Origin: Amphiura filiformis
Lineage: Eukaryota; Echinodermata; Ophiuroidea; Amphilepidida; Amphiuridae
Assembly (NCBI RefSeq): GCF_039555335.1
Contig: NC_092641.1
Span: 30,688,848 to 30,752,847, forward strand
Reading direction: 5' to 3'
DNA: 64,000 nt
The position numbers and the translations under genes were made by a program. The notes below the pieces were generated by a model. That model did not search any database and had not been told where the DNA came from. It saw nothing but the letters and a program-made list of their open reading frames with translations. How positions within the stretch are numbered: the first letter of the stretch is position 1; every line of letters starts with the position of its first letter. Positions 1 to 11,957 of this stretch are shown here, piece by piece.

Positions 1-640
1 CGGGGGTCGATGCTTTGCGTCACACGCGAGCGCGACGCGACTCATAAAGAGCGTGGTGCACAAATCGCGCAGCAGTTGGCGCGCCAAGAAGCATTGCACT
101 GAAATATCTATTCTCATACCTCCAGTTTCCGAGGTCTATTTACTTTGTACTTCTATGTGGACAGACTATATTTCAGGCATTTTTTTCCACAAACTGGTTT
201 AATTTTAAGCTTCATATAAATAACTCGTTATGTTTCCTATTCACGCGCGCACATAGGTCTTCCATATCTAGGTATATCAAATACCAAGATTTGGAAGCAT
301 AGAAAGTGGGTCGGTTTTTGCCGTGTGCTTAGTCAGGCTGTAGCCATTTCATAGATAATTATTAAACATCTTTGTAAAGGGGATAACTTTCTGCATCAAA
401 ATTAAAAATAAAATATATTTCTTTCTTATTTTGTTTTCTCTTTCAGTGACTTTCTTTCAATTTAATTCCACAAACCAGTCCTTCAAGTTGTCTATTTTGC
501 CTGCTTTTTGGATGTTTTTTGTATAATAGGCCGATATATTAAACAGTTTTGAACTGATTTTCTTTCCTTCATTTGTTTTTTTTTCTTCCTTTCTTTTCAT
601 ATAAAATCGGGCTAATTATCTGTTTGAAGGCAGAATGAAT
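1..640. other. AT-rich sequence without a recognised gene
   Basis: The first 110 bases are CpG-richer than the rest and then the sequence becomes AT-rich with T runs. I see no open frame with domain character, no splice-bounded exon and no clear repeat boundary. It may be intron or intergenic DNA. Confidence 0.5.
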
Positions 641-689
641 AGGAAAACCATGTTTGTGTCTTTCTTCATTCATTTCGAAGGTCTATAAA

Positions 690-1257
690 CATTAACCCTC
701 ATACTCAAACATGTTTCACATTTAAACATGTTTACAAAGTGATGACAAGAGTGCGATAATATAGGGGCATTGATTTAATTTTAAACTATAGCTTTTAGCC
801 TTTTATACAATAACATGCACATCATATACTTCTAGCAAACACCTACAATGTAAATCCAAACGTTTAGGTTTTAAGCACTTATTTAATCACCCCAGATATG
901 AAGGTGTAACACTTTTAAAACACAAATGTGTTTATTTCGTCCATGGTGTGTTTACAACCTACACACTCTGCGTAATGGATAAACACATTTAGTGTTGCAG
1001 TATTAAACATGTTTAATATCACGAACACTGCACTCAGACACAAATAGACACTAAACCAAACATTCTGTTTAAGTTATCAACACTTTGTTTATTAAAATAA
1101 ACACACATTGCATTTATTAATTAAACACATGTACATGTAAGTGTTTATCAGGCTGTAACAATTTTTAAACACAGCAAGGTATTTACTTTACCAATACTAA
1201 ACACAATGTTGAAAATACAGTTGAAATTAAACACATGTACAAAGTACACACATTGGT
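690..1257. repeat. AAACA/TGTTT motif array, left of element A
   Basis: More than a dozen copies of TTAAACA, AAACACA or their complements (TGTTTAA, TGTGTTT) are scattered through this AT-rich stretch in both orientations. A similar, shorter array lies at 3377-3610 on the other side of the inverted-repeat element at 1258-3376. The two arrays may be outer arms of one larger element. No target duplication was found. Confidence 0.45.
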
Positions 1258-3376
1258 GTATATGGTCAATTCCAGCCAAAGCGGGACAAAATTCTCTCTG
1301 GGGGCCATTTTGAAAATGTTTTCCTTTTCAATTCTAGACTTATCAAATGAGACGACCATATCTAGTGAATCATCAGGTGGAAGTGCCATCGGATTGAAAA
1401 ATAACTTTTCTTGCTAGACCAAATAAAGTGTTAAATGCGCATATGCATGTTACCCACTTAATTCAAGCCTTTTTCACCTGTTGTACGCCATAAAATTTCA
1501 CTTTCTTTAATATCTTTCAATATTTTATGTGTGACTCATATACACTAGAAATCGGTGAAGACTTGAACGTAAAATAGAATTTATTACATATATCTACAGA
1601 GAAATATTTTGGTTATTACAAATTTTAAGAAAGAACCAGGTGTACAGTTAAGATTGTGTCAATTCTTGAACTCTTTCCAAAGTGGCTGTCATTTAACATT
1701 ACTGTATTATTTGAAAGATTAGAATAAATGCTTCATATAAATATAAAGTTAGATTTTGTATCTCGTCGCAGGATGAGGATCTCGGATGGATTCGTGGGTA
1801 ACAGCGTCTGGAAAATAGCAATTCCTATTAATTTTTTTAAATAAAAATAAAAAACACTTTTCCGTATGTCAATAATTCAGGCTGCAATGGCACTAAAATG
1901 AATTTTAATCAAAATACAAACTACATGGAATATTTAGAATGGATCATTATGGCATTTTGGGTATAAAAATGTTGAGAATAATGAAGTTGCCAAATTCAAA
2001 TAGACAGAGCAAACAGTTTTATATTATTATTTTAGTAAAATCATTCCATATTTTCATGCAGCAATATTCTATTAACTCGTGTTTGAGAGTTCCTATGAAC
2101 TAAAAACACTATCAATACATTGTTAACTATAATTTAAGTAGGGATTCGTGGGTAACTAAAATGTTCGTGGGTAACACATATTTGAAGGTATGTATTGGTA
2201 AGCGGCAAAATAGAAAATATTACAGAAGGTTGGAAACCATCATGCGGTTATTCCTCCATTGTGTTTCAATGATTCACGTTTCTCTAACCAATTGCATTTA
2301 CCCAAAAAATGGTAATTTAGGATAATCAATCAAAACTTCATGATACAACTTCAGTATACCTTCAAGAGGACGCTATTAAACAGGACTGTTTTGGAACCTA
2401 TTTCGCATGTTTTCAAAATGTTAAGATGCATAAGAAACATATAATTTACTGAGTAAATCCTTGGATTCGTGGGTAACGCCTTGAATTGTGGGTAAAGCTA
2501 TAAGTACTATAGTACCGTTTGGGGTTTGCGTTTCTTAGGTGCATAAACTTTAAGTACTGTAAAAATTATAGCATACCCATGGCTTGAATATGTGCTGATT
2601 TAAACTTAAAATAAACAATCTCCTTGTTTTTCAAGGTTAGCATCTATTCGGGATTCGTGGGTTACAAAAGTTTAAACCGTCTTAGATTCTTTTTTAAAGC
2701 GGTGAACGTATTATTACGATTTACAAGTTTAAGCGCTTGTCAAACTAAATTCAGTGTCCAAAGTCATTAAATGTTAATTTAAGTTATGGCAATTATATTT
2801 GCTGGACTCGTGGGTAACAGTTGATACGTGGGTAACGTCAAATTTGATTTTATGGAATTTTATGGGTAAAACGTATTTGCATAAAATAATCACTTGGACC
2901 TCAGAATTATAGAACGAAACTTCGTTTCATGATATAGTCATTTATGGCATATTCACTTAACATTTTTCAGAACGATCATTTTATTTTTGATACTCGGGTA
3001 ACAAAATTATTAGCCAAATTGACTTAATGGCCTCTAGAGTCCACAAACTTTGGTGGAATTCAATCGTTTTACATATGATGAGAGATCATGCAAACGTCTT
3101 TCTAACGGTAATAATTTCATTTTGATTGAAGGACATTCAATGACATATATGGTGCTTTATCTTTGAATTAAGTGGGTAACGCCAATTCATTTAAGCCATC
3201 ATAACTTGTCCCCTGGTATGACTTGCTAGTAAAGGCCTATATGCACAAAGATAGCACATTTTACGTGACATGATATGCTCCATCAATAACGTAATTTCCT
3301 TTATTAATGACATTTTAAAGTGGAAAGTTAACATAGAGAGAATTTTGTCCCGCTTTCGCTGGAATTGACCATATAC
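1258..3376. mobile_element. Inverted-repeat element A with dispersed GTGGGTAAC motif
   Basis: The ends 1258-1299 and 3335-3376 are inverted copies of each other over 42 bases with one mismatch. A second inverted block (1449-1466 versus 3163-3180) sits at nearly the same distance inside each end, so the terminal inverted repeats are about 210 bases long with diverged stretches. The interior has no credible transposase frame. It carries about ten + strand copies of a motif close to GATTCGTGGGTAAC, near 1788, 2145, 2164, 2464, 2481, 2652, 2807, 2827, 2992 and 3170. The inner terminal block also contains GTGGGTAAC. This looks like a non-autonomous DNA element of unknown superfamily. Confidence 0.65.
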
Positions 3377-3610
3377 TCTAAACACTTTAAATGTTTAGCT
3401 ATTTCAGTATCAACGTTCATTGAAAAAAATGTTTGACTTATTTAAACACATTTTTTTTTTCTATATGACTTATTAAACATTTTAATACAAATACATAAAA
3501 TTGATGGATGATATAAACACAAATGTTTAGCAATTTACACATTGTTTACCTTCTAAACATGTTACAGAGTGATAAATGAATGTGTTTAATTGCTAAACAG
3601 TTTTTATGTT
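3377..3610. repeat. AAACA/TGTTT motif array, right of element A
   Basis: Several copies of TAAACA, AAACACA and TGTTTA occur in both orientations, like the array at 690-1257. It begins directly at the outer edge of the right inverted repeat of element A, which supports one compound element of about 2.9 kb. This is inference from motif content; I could not align the two arrays base by base. Confidence 0.4.
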
Positions 3611-3699
3611 TTGGCAAGTCTACCTCTCAGAAATACTGTAATTGTGAGTTGCCAAAACTTCTTAATTATTCATGCAAGCTATAGTAAATATATAAATAT

Positions 3700-4615
3700 C
3701 TCACAAAAGTAACTACCCCTCCCTTAAATAACAGCCATTACTCAAAAATGGGCAATTGTATTACAAATCTGTAAAATGTGTTTATTTCTGCGCATTTTAA
3801 CACCTCATTTGTAGCAATTATCTAAATATTGACGTCATGGCATACATTTAAATCAATGTAACCCAAGATTTGAAAGTTGCAGTAAATTCTTTTGATTTGT
3901 ATTCAATATAATGGATGGAAATCTCTGTAAAGATATCCCAGAGTGTTTTTGCATTGTTGTTTTTACAAGTGCAATTTTCAAATCTGGACCTCACTACATT
4001 AAATTGACCTGTGTTTAATTGAATACCCGAGTGGAAGAAGGACTCAACTCCATTTTACCAAAATGAGTTTATCATATCTTAGAAGACCTGTACCGTTGTC
4101 ATTGCAACATATATCATTTTGAAGGTATGTTATAATGTAAACTGGCCTCAAAAAGAAACTTATAATTTTTCACATGGTCATATCTTAAAATCCTCTCCAT
4201 AAAAAAAAAAAAAATTGCATACAGGATTACTTCAATACTCTACTCTAAACACATGTCAGTAACCAAGCAGTTCTTCAACTGACACAACAGCAAAATGCAC
4301 TGACATGGAATACCTTTCTGGACCAAAATTCACATCCCAACAGATTTCCTTTGTTGGGTTCCAATTATTTGCCTTAAAACTTTTCCAAATAGTGTGTTTT
4401 TTGTTAGTATCTCAAAAAAAGTGTTGATGGAGTTGGGCTCTTCTTCCACTCAGGTATTCAGTTGTTTTCTGGGCTATCGTATCAAATGAGGTGTTAAAAT
4501 GCACAGAAATAAATTCTGCTTCCAACGTATTTTACAGATTTGTAATTCAATAGCCTGTTTTTAATAATGGCCATTATTTAAGGGGGGTTAGTTGTTTTCT
4601 TTAAGATGTTTACAA
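3700..4615. mobile_element. Fold-back element
   Basis: About 125 bases at 3705-3830 are repeated in reverse complement at 4480-4610; both arms contain the 16-base word CAAATGAGGTGTTAAA or its complement. A second pair of arms lies inside (about 4015-4050 and 4425-4455, sharing the complement of TGGAAGAAG). The left side has an extra 180 bases between outer and inner arms. No coding frame is seen. It is probably a non-autonomous inverted-repeat transposon. Confidence 0.6.
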
Positions 4616-4619
4616 TTGA

Positions 4620-5550
4620 AATGTAAATGGAGAAGTAATCCAAAAATACTGGGGGGTAAAAACATTGATTTTGAGACCATAAAACATCAGACTTTTATAG
4701 TTTATATACCGGTATAGGCTCAATTATATAGTTTTCAAAAACACTGGAAACTCAAAATTTGTTTTTGGTACACTTTTTGAAATCTAGAAACTTCTAAAAA
4801 TATATCTTGCATGAACAGTTAAGTTACAAAAAAAAAACCCAGTATATCTTAAGGTTAACACAGCCTAAATGTCTGACATGAAATTTTGAATCCATTTGAA
4901 ACTGTTCTGTAATTATTGGTAATTGTCACTTAAATCAACCATTGGTGGGATGAATGTTAGACAGTCGGGTACATGCAGGACACAATCACCCCATTAAAAA
5001 AGTATGACATTGTTCATGATGTTCAATTTGTTCTTCCATAGCCCAGTGCAATCTTTGCCTACAATACTTTTAAATACCACATGCTTTGTGTGCAATTGAC
5101 TAATAAAAGTAGAAAATTGTATCTTGATTTAGGACTAAAAATAATGAGAACCCATTTTTGTTGTTGTTGAGGAATTTATCATCATGCAAAGTTTTGGTTT
5201 CTCAATATTATAACCCTAAATAATAGGTAATTTTCAGTGACGTTTTCTTAGTCAGGTGACACAAAGCATGCAAAATTTGTATATTTTACACTACACATAT
5301 TTCAGGCAAAAATGCACACAAGGCTATTCAAGTTCAATGTTGATTTTTTTCAGAGGGTTATCACTCCCCTGTCCCCAGCAGTACACAACAGGTTACAGGT
5401 ACTCAAATTGAAACACATAAAACAAGATATCAAGTTGACAATTTAAATATAGTCAACTGGACTTACTATTTTTGTCTAGATTTCCAGTTGACTAGATTTA
5501 AATTATTTGATATTTTTATACCTGGATAACTGAGAATATACACAAATACA
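4620..5550. other. AT-rich DNA, nothing recognised
   Basis: No coding exon, repeat boundary or structured element was recognised here, apart from short A and T runs and scattered low-complexity words. Confidence 0.4.
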
Positions 5551-5551
5551 T

Positions 5552-5701
5552 TTACAAGGCAATCAGTTGGAGAAAGGCACCTGCAGAGCTATCCATACAC
5601 TGTATGTTCACACTATCTCCTACAATGTAGTTGGTTTCGTTGAATATTACAAGATGAGGCAGCTCACCACTCTTCAATGCAGCGTTGATATTTGACACAT
5701 C
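5552..5701 (-). CDS. Candidate terminal exon, unknown protein
   Basis: On the - strand, a CAG acceptor (immediately above 5701) is followed by 49 codons and a TAA stop at 5552-5554. The peptide starts DVSNINAALKSGELPHLV and ends GAFLQLIAL. Its composition looks protein-like, and it joins in phase 0 to the open frame at 6933-7026, whose last residues are SIIIIKE. I do not recognise the family. Against it: it is short, no polyadenylation signal is obvious just downstream, and the preceding exon has a frame problem. It could be a genuine gene end or chance. Confidence 0.35.
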   Translation of the reverse strand, partial: DVSNINAALKSGELPHLVIFNETNYIVGDSVNIQCMDSSAGAFLQLIAL

Positions 5702-5778
5702 CTGTCATAAAAACACAAAAGGAATCATTATAATTCATGTGTAGCCTAAATATTTAAAACCAGGTTATAGGAATTAAA

Positions 5779-6172
5779 TCAGCGCTCGAAATAAAGCGCG
5801 TCCTTGCGTCAAGTACCCATGAAAGTAGGCGCGGACCCAAAATTTCCTACGGTATGCGGGTCCGCGTGACCCGTAAAAATTGAACCAAGCAAAGAGCAGA
5901 AAATCCTAGTTTTTTGTTCCACAGGAAAATCTGGTTCACGTGATACATCCCTCTCCCTGGGGTACACTTCATTTTTCTTTCCTTCAAGTTTTCAACCCGG
6001 TTTTCAATTTTCTACAATATACATACTGTGATCGCCGTAGCTAATTCTCTCTCTTGAAATTTAAAAGGCAAGGGTCCGGGGTCGGACCCTTGAAAATTGG
6101 TGAGGACCCTTGAAATTTCAAAGGCAAGGGTCCGGAGGACCCTTGGATTTTTCTTCTTATTTCGAGGCCTGA
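5779..6172. mobile_element. MITE, TCAGG...CTCGAAATAA ends, 6-bp duplication (copy 1)
   Basis: The ends are inverted copies: TCAGCGCTCGAAATAA at the left and the complement of TCAGGCCTCGAAATAAG at the right. The flanks show a 6-base duplication, ATTAAA, at 5773-5778 and 6173-6178. The interior contains about seven copies of GGGTCC or its complement GGACCC, several in the form AAGGGTCCG. No coding frame is present. A second copy with the same ends and also a 6-base duplication lies at 27845-28096 but carries GGGCCC instead. Confidence 0.75.
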
Positions 6173-6932
6173 ATTAAATAAATCTCGTTTTTTATTATCT
6201 TGCAACATTATATTTTAAATATTAATTGATTAACTTTTAAGTCTTAAAAGACTTCAGAGCAAAAGATATTAACTTGTACAGTGGGAGGATAGAGTGGGCA
6301 AAGAAAAGGGAAGGAGAGAAGAGAGGAGAGCAAAGGACACCTGATTCACAGTTTGGTCCATGTCTAAGTTATCAAAAGTTCAAGTCACTTTCTGATTTGA
6401 CATGTGCATCTAGATAGTTTTGTTTTGTTTGTTTTATTTCTTCTTTTGCCTGGATTACTCATTCAGTGGATGTTTTAAGGTATCATATGTTCTTCCATGA
6501 GGCACAGGGGTCACATTAAAATAGTAACACTTTATTGGAGAATTTTATAGTAACACTTTAGTGAAGAACTATTGCATAGCAAATAACTAGCTAAAAAAAC
6601 CTCAATATGGTATTAATTTTAGGGATTTTGCCCATTTTATACTAAATATATTATATATTGTTATACAAAAAATTCTCGGACAAGCAGCAGTTAGCATCTT
6701 GCATGATTGTCGTGCTCTGCGTGGATTCAACTTGTATGATGCGACGCATACATGCGCATTTATCGTGCATATTTTACAGTGTATTTTGTGTGTATCACAC
6801 AAAATTGCATTTAACTGTACATGCACTGTTTGAGATTTTTTTTGTTTCAGTCAGCAGTACAAAAAATGCACACAATTCACAGAAGTTCACTTGAAACAAG
6901 GGAATATGGTATGTGATACCAGGTGTACTAAC

Positions 6933-7026
6933 CTCTTTGATGATGATAATAGACTTTGTCTTGTCTCCCTTTCCCGATCCAATATAATGCGGAACACTTC
7001 TCCATAGCTTGTATGGCACATATCAT
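6933..7026 (-). CDS. Candidate internal exon, unknown protein
   Basis: The - strand stretch is bounded by a T-rich tract ending ATTGACAG above 7026 and a GTTAGT donor below 6933. In the frame that joins the exon at 5552-5701 it reads LWRSVPHYIGSGKG and then SIIIIKE. With the acceptor above 7026 that frame meets a TGA two bases into the exon, so a later acceptor (for example CAAG before CTATGG) would be needed, or this is not an exon. The family is unknown. Confidence 0.25.
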
Positions 7027-7029
7027 CTG

Positions 7030-8382
7030 TCAATAAAAAAAAAAGAAATTTAGAATGTTTACCTTTACCTTAAGTCTTCTTAAATTTAATAACTATATGA
7101 ATACAATCATCAACCAATTCAAGACATTGGTGCAAATGCTCAATTTTGTTGCTAAATTGAGTTAGGCATGGTTTTGTATAAGGTTGGTGAGCTATAATAC
7201 ACGCATTGTTGGCACTTATAGAATGAAATAGCAATTTTCTTTGTTTTACCTCATTTGTTTGGCATAATAATTAATTCATCATAAATGTGACTTGTTTTCT
7301 GGTATTTTCAGTGACAAAGCCAGCTCAAGCAGTACCGGTACTTGTGTCCTTCAGTTTGTTCATTCGTTTGTACATTCACACTTGCACTGGAAGGTAACCC
7401 TTTAGCGTTTGTGCAGGGTCTCCTTAAAATGTCTTGCTATAATTTGGAATTTACACACATTACGGTAGTGAATTAAATCCAAATATTTGTGGATTAATTG
7501 AAAAATTAAATAACATCATGTTTAGTTCTGTATTACTTATTGACAGTGTAAAAGGTTTTTTCAAAATATTGTACAATTACGAAAAATATGACTTTAAGGG
7601 CAGAGTAATGGAAGAGAACATGCCCTTTTCCAGCTTCATTATTTCCCAAGTTTAAGTCCAAAGTATATAAAACTTTTGGAATGGAAACAAAAGTCGGGAA
7701 GCATTATAGTAAGATCAGATTTAAACAATTTAAATGTTTAGTTTTTGAAGTTCACAACATTGATTTTGAAAATGACCAGACATACAAAATTACAATTTTA
7801 TATTTTCAGCAAAATTAATACAGAAATAGATCAGCTGAGAAACAATGAAAAGGTCAAACTAAAAAGCCACTAAAAAACTGAATATGACAAAATGTATTTT
7901 AGAAATCATTAACATGTATTATACACATTTAAGTGTTTATTACATTATCAGTTCAGAATATTTTAGATTATAAATTTGATGTCTGTTCTGATAATATAAT
8001 ATATATGCATGTAAGTTTGATGCCTACATTATACAGTATAACTGTATTTTTGAGGTATATCGCATTTGTGATTTGTCTTGAAATTTATTGGGGCAACATA
8101 ACATTGTTAAAAATACAAGTGTTTCCTGCTACATAATCGGTTGTCTGTGATTTTCAAACCTTTTTGAATATGTGAAAAATTACACTTGTATTTCCACTTC
8201 TTTTATTATCCTGTCGGAATGACTTGTATACAACATAATATGGGAAGGTGATTTACATCTGACAATGTCATTCAGGCAGGATAATAAATGAAGAAACTGC
8301 AAAAAAACCACCGAAATACTGGTACCGATAATATGTATTTACCATGGCCACACAAACATGTAAATATAGCTCCTTGGTTGCC
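7030..8382. other. AT-rich DNA, nothing recognised
   Basis: No exon or repeat boundary was recognised. If the flanking - strand exon candidates are real, this would be intron sequence between them. Confidence 0.35.
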
Positions 8383-8547
8383 TCATGTTGGACTCTTGAA
8401 GAGAAGCTTCTTCACAATAACATCTATAGGTGCTGAGAAGGTGTCCAGTAGAAGAATCACAGTCTGCGACAACACATGTATAAGTAGGCCCTTCATAGTA
8501 GTGTTTTGACTGCTGTACACAGTAGATGCATCATATAACCGGCAAGT
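8383..8547 (-). CDS. Candidate exon, unknown protein
   Basis: On the - strand a good acceptor (pyrimidine tract ending TTTTGCAG) lies just above 8547. Two frames stay open. One starts at the acceptor, TCRLYDASTVYSSQ, and stops at TGA (8383-8385) after 54 codons. The other contains YYEGPTYTCVVADCDSSTGH, is cysteine-rich, and runs on to a GTAAAT donor near 8335. Neither joins the exon candidate at 6933-7026 without a stop. No family was recognised. It may be an exon of a - strand gene or a relic. Confidence 0.22.
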   Translation of the reverse strand, partial: TCRLYDASTVYSSQNTTMKGLLIHVLSQTVILLLDTFSAPIDVIVKKLLFKSPT

Positions 8548-8656
8548 CTGCAAAAGACAACATAACAAGAATAAATTAGTACTGTATTTTCTTGCCAAGC
8601 AAACTGCTGTGTAAAATCACCACTGAACAATAAATAATAATATTATTAGTTATTAG

Positions 8657-8764
8657 GTGAAGCGGAGGTATGATGGAAATTATCGTGCGCGATGTGTCAT
8701 GCTGGGTGAAGCCGAAGGCTGAACCCAGTATGACACTGAGCGCACGATAATTTCCCTGCACTTC
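8657..8764. mobile_element. Short hairpin MITE
   Basis: Two arms sharing GGAAATTATCGTGCGC and a second block ending GCTGGGT (left) or ACTGGGT (as the right-arm complement) are separated by about 15 bases that are themselves partly palindromic (GAAGCCGAAGGCTG). The structure is a nearly complete 108-base hairpin with no coding capacity, typical of a fold-back miniature transposon. Confidence 0.6.
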
Positions 8765-9789
8765 AAACCGACGCCAGATACAGGTTATGCATTTTACGCT
8801 ACCGGTTTACGCTGATTCGCCTTTATACGCTTACCTCGCCATACACGCGTATCGGCCTTGCGAAATACGCTCTCACTGACTAGATATAAAGCGTAAAATA
8901 CGCACTCACTGACAAGATACGAAAATATATTAGGTTAGCGGTGTTCTTTGATGTTTACCTTAGTGGTATGATAAAAACAAACACCCACTTGTTGTGTCGC
9001 GATCGGCTGCGGTGTGAGTGGTGTCATGCTTCAGTGAATCCGACTCGATTTTGAATGCAATGATCTCTACTCTCTAGCCTCAAATGTGAACCTAATTGGT
9101 GAGCAAATTTGTGACTAGACTTCTCGAGCAAGTTCAGAATGGCAAATTTCAGAAGAAAGCATCATTTGAATAATTACATTTTTTTGTACACAGAAATATC
9201 ATTTTATTTATATTGAAGATTTAAGCTTGCACTGATCATGACTATAAAACCGGGAGCCTGTAAAAGGAAGTAAAGCTCACACATTTTCTTTGTCAGGGTT
9301 CTTTGTGTACAATGTAGTGTGATACTGATACCGTACTTCAATGTAAATGACAAATTATTACAGGCACGATACACTTTTCTTGTTTTAAGCTGTCTGCAAA
9401 AGTAACGAGCTTTGGGGCGAGTTTTACAAATTACAATAATTATTTAATTTCTTGGTCGGCATGTCGTCACTCACGATCATAGATCGCTTCATCTCATTGG
9501 TTGTTTTTGCCAGGGTTTAGCTGTTCCATCTTGCGCCCTCGGACACAACAAAATTGCTAAATTTATATTTAATTATATTATTTTAATTTTGGATTTTCTC
9601 CTTTAAAAATAACTTTTAATGACTTTTACTTGCTACTTTCTAACATGAATCATATATCAACAATAATGATGAATAAACAAACAGCATAACTGCACTTAAT
9701 ATAGGCCTACTATGTGTAAAAGTAAGCATATTAATAAAATAATTAAATGCCGACTCCCGTCAAAACGGGTTGATAATTAGTTGTGATAG
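8765..9789. other. Non-coding DNA with a short direct repeat
   Basis: Two close direct copies of AAATACGC-CTCACTGAC occur near 8858-8920. The rest is AT-rich with no exon or recognised element. Confidence 0.35.
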
Positions 9790-9893
9790 GCCTACTAAAT
9801 AAAGAAAATAATAGATAATTAATAATTAAAAGTCACCTTGTCCTATTTTTAAAATCATGAACAGTAAACTCAGAATCAATTGTGAAGGGCCTA
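9790..9893. repeat. Partial copy of the element at 46288-46668
   Basis: This stretch matches 46563-46668 at most positions: the shared ATTAATAATTAAAAGT block, then an AACTC-GAATCAAT end and a terminal AG-GCCT. The matching left arm is not seen here, so it is a truncated copy abutting the TTAA fold-back. Confidence 0.5.
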
Positions 9894-9897
9894 AGCA

Positions 9898-10846
9898 TTA
9901 AAGGAGTATTTCGATTTCGTGATCCTAGCATCCTCTTTTACGACATTTTCCAGTAGATATCCATGAAAAAGCTTATTCCCAAAATTTCAGTTGATTCGAT
10001 TATGCATGATTATGTGTATATACTGCTCCATAGACAATGTGTTGTAATTTTGTTCTGGAATACCAGAACGAAATTCAAATTTCAAGATATCTTTGCTAAA
10101 CGAATTAATCTGCAAGAAATATTTTGTACATAATAAACATAAATGTAACCAGAGGTTTCCAGTGATATATAAATCTCAACTTTTTTGAGAAAAGTTGGGG
10201 ATGATGCTGTGCTGGGGATCACACAGCCTCATTTTGTGATCCACGTACAGCCTCATCCCCACTTCTCTCAAAAAAGTTGAGATTTTTATACCACTGGATA
10301 CCTCTGGCTACATAATGTTTATGTACCGAATATTTCTTGCAGATTAATTCGTTTATAGCCAAAATATTAAATTCTCGATCATGAGAGCCAACTTGGGTAC
10401 GCACAGTCATTTGCGCTTGAAAGCGTACTACATAAATACCGGCGCTTACGGGCGCAAACACAGCTTTTGAGAATTGACCAATCACACGATCGTTGCTAAG
10501 CAAGGTCAAGATTCGGTCATGCAGGTCGCAGCGATCGTGTTATTCTATGAAAAGTACGCTGACACAGAAGGTACATCCTCTCATGATCGAGAAATTGTTA
10601 TTTTGGCTATAGCAAAAATATCGCCAAATTTGAATTTCGTTCTGGTAACCAGAACGAAATTACAACAGTGGCCTATGGCTATGCCATGAGCAGTGTATAC
10701 ACATAATCATGTTTAACTCGCAAACGCAAAATCGGAATCAACAAAACTTTTGGGAATAAGCTTTTTTCGTGGATATCTACTGAAAAATATCATAACTTAG
10801 AAGATGCTAGGCTAGCACTCAGGATCACGAAATGAAGTGTTATTGT
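9898..10846. mobile_element. Large TTAA-type fold-back element
   Basis: The left part (about 9898-10210) is repeated in reverse complement at about 10235-10370 and 10610-10840, with an unmatched 240-base block at 10370-10610. Each arm matches the single-arm element at 26266-26610, including TTAAAGGAGTATTTC at the end and an AACCAGAACGAAAT-type word. The left end starts with TTAA; the right end does not keep it. The structure looks like two copies of a TTAA MITE head to head, one split by an insertion. TTAA termini are typical of piggyBac-like elements; that assignment is inference. Confidence 0.6.
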
Positions 10847-10849
10847 AAA

Positions 10850-11957
10850 AAAAAAAGCGCAGTGATTTATAGTGCGCTACGCACAGGCACAACGCCTAGA
10901 CGTTGATCCACAAGCCTCAGCACACTTTACAGGTTGTCGCTGACCACTATGGCCCCACATCATTCCATTCATTGTAAAAATTAAAGAAAGATATTAAAAG
11001 TTGATATTTAATTGTTCGATATGGGATAACAATTTTACTGTTTGGGTTCACTTTGCATAATTATTTATGAATTAGTACTCAATTAGATCATAAAAATATT
11101 GGAACTTACGTCGTCGTTGGGTTCTCATCGGCAGAGCATTGGCCATTGGCATTGCAGAGTGAGTCAGTCATTCAGTAAGCTTACAACATGTACAAGTTAC
11201 ATGCTGCGGCCTCCTAGGCTTTGGTTGTTGAAACACGGAACTTGCGATAAAGAAACCGCATTCTTTTTCTTCCCTTTTGACAATAGTACTACACCGTCCG
11301 TGATCATGATACAATTTAATTTTACCTGGTAACTTCGGCTTGAGGAGTAATTATAAATTGATAATTATGATATTTTTTAAATTTGAACTTTAAAAATACG
11401 GAAATCGTCTCGTTGTTTTCATAAATGCAGCTCGTATGAATTGTCGCCAGGGCGCACACCACTAAATAATCTTCCCATTGAAACGCGTGTAAAAACACCG
11501 GGTTTCTTTGCTCAATTTGAGGCCTTTTGGGCTCGTTTAAAAAAATTTTATGATGACCAGTCGATTGCAAATCGATGAAAGTTTAACATATGTTTCAATG
11601 TATGGGGTTCTTCCATCTCGTTTTCCCGCTAGGAGGCCGCGAACAGCGCCCTCACTGTTTTTGACATGCTCTCAAGACTGCAAACCCGATTCTGCCATTT
11701 TTCAATTCGCGGACCTATTTTCTAAATAATTATAAAAATGCGACTTTTTTGGCGACTCAAATTTATGTATAGGCTTTACACTTTTATTTAAGCTATAATT
11801 CGCCACTCTTTCTGCATAATAAGTTTAAAGCCAGCCCAAAATACCTCAAAAAGTTTCTGTAATTTACCGGAACTCATTAGGGTTACACAAATGGCGCATT
11901 GATTTAGTGGTGTGCCCCCGCCAGATATGGTGAGGGCGCTATCACTCTCATTTGGCA
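10850..11957. other. Non-coding DNA, nothing recognised
   Basis: CAGCGCCCTCAC near 11644 recurs in inverted orientation near 11930 (GTGAGGGCGCT), a possible MITE of about 300 bases that I could not support further. No exon was seen. Confidence 0.35.

Noticed and set aside
1788..3180. GTGGGTAAC copies as a CRISPR-like or telomere-like array
   Set aside because: Spacing is irregular (about 20 to 360 bases), the motif is not a GGGTTA-type telomere unit and the host is clearly an animal.
6602..6894. Overlapping open frames of 74-78 codons on both strands as small genes
   Set aside because: No start context, splice sites or recognisable composition; typical random frames in AT-rich DNA.
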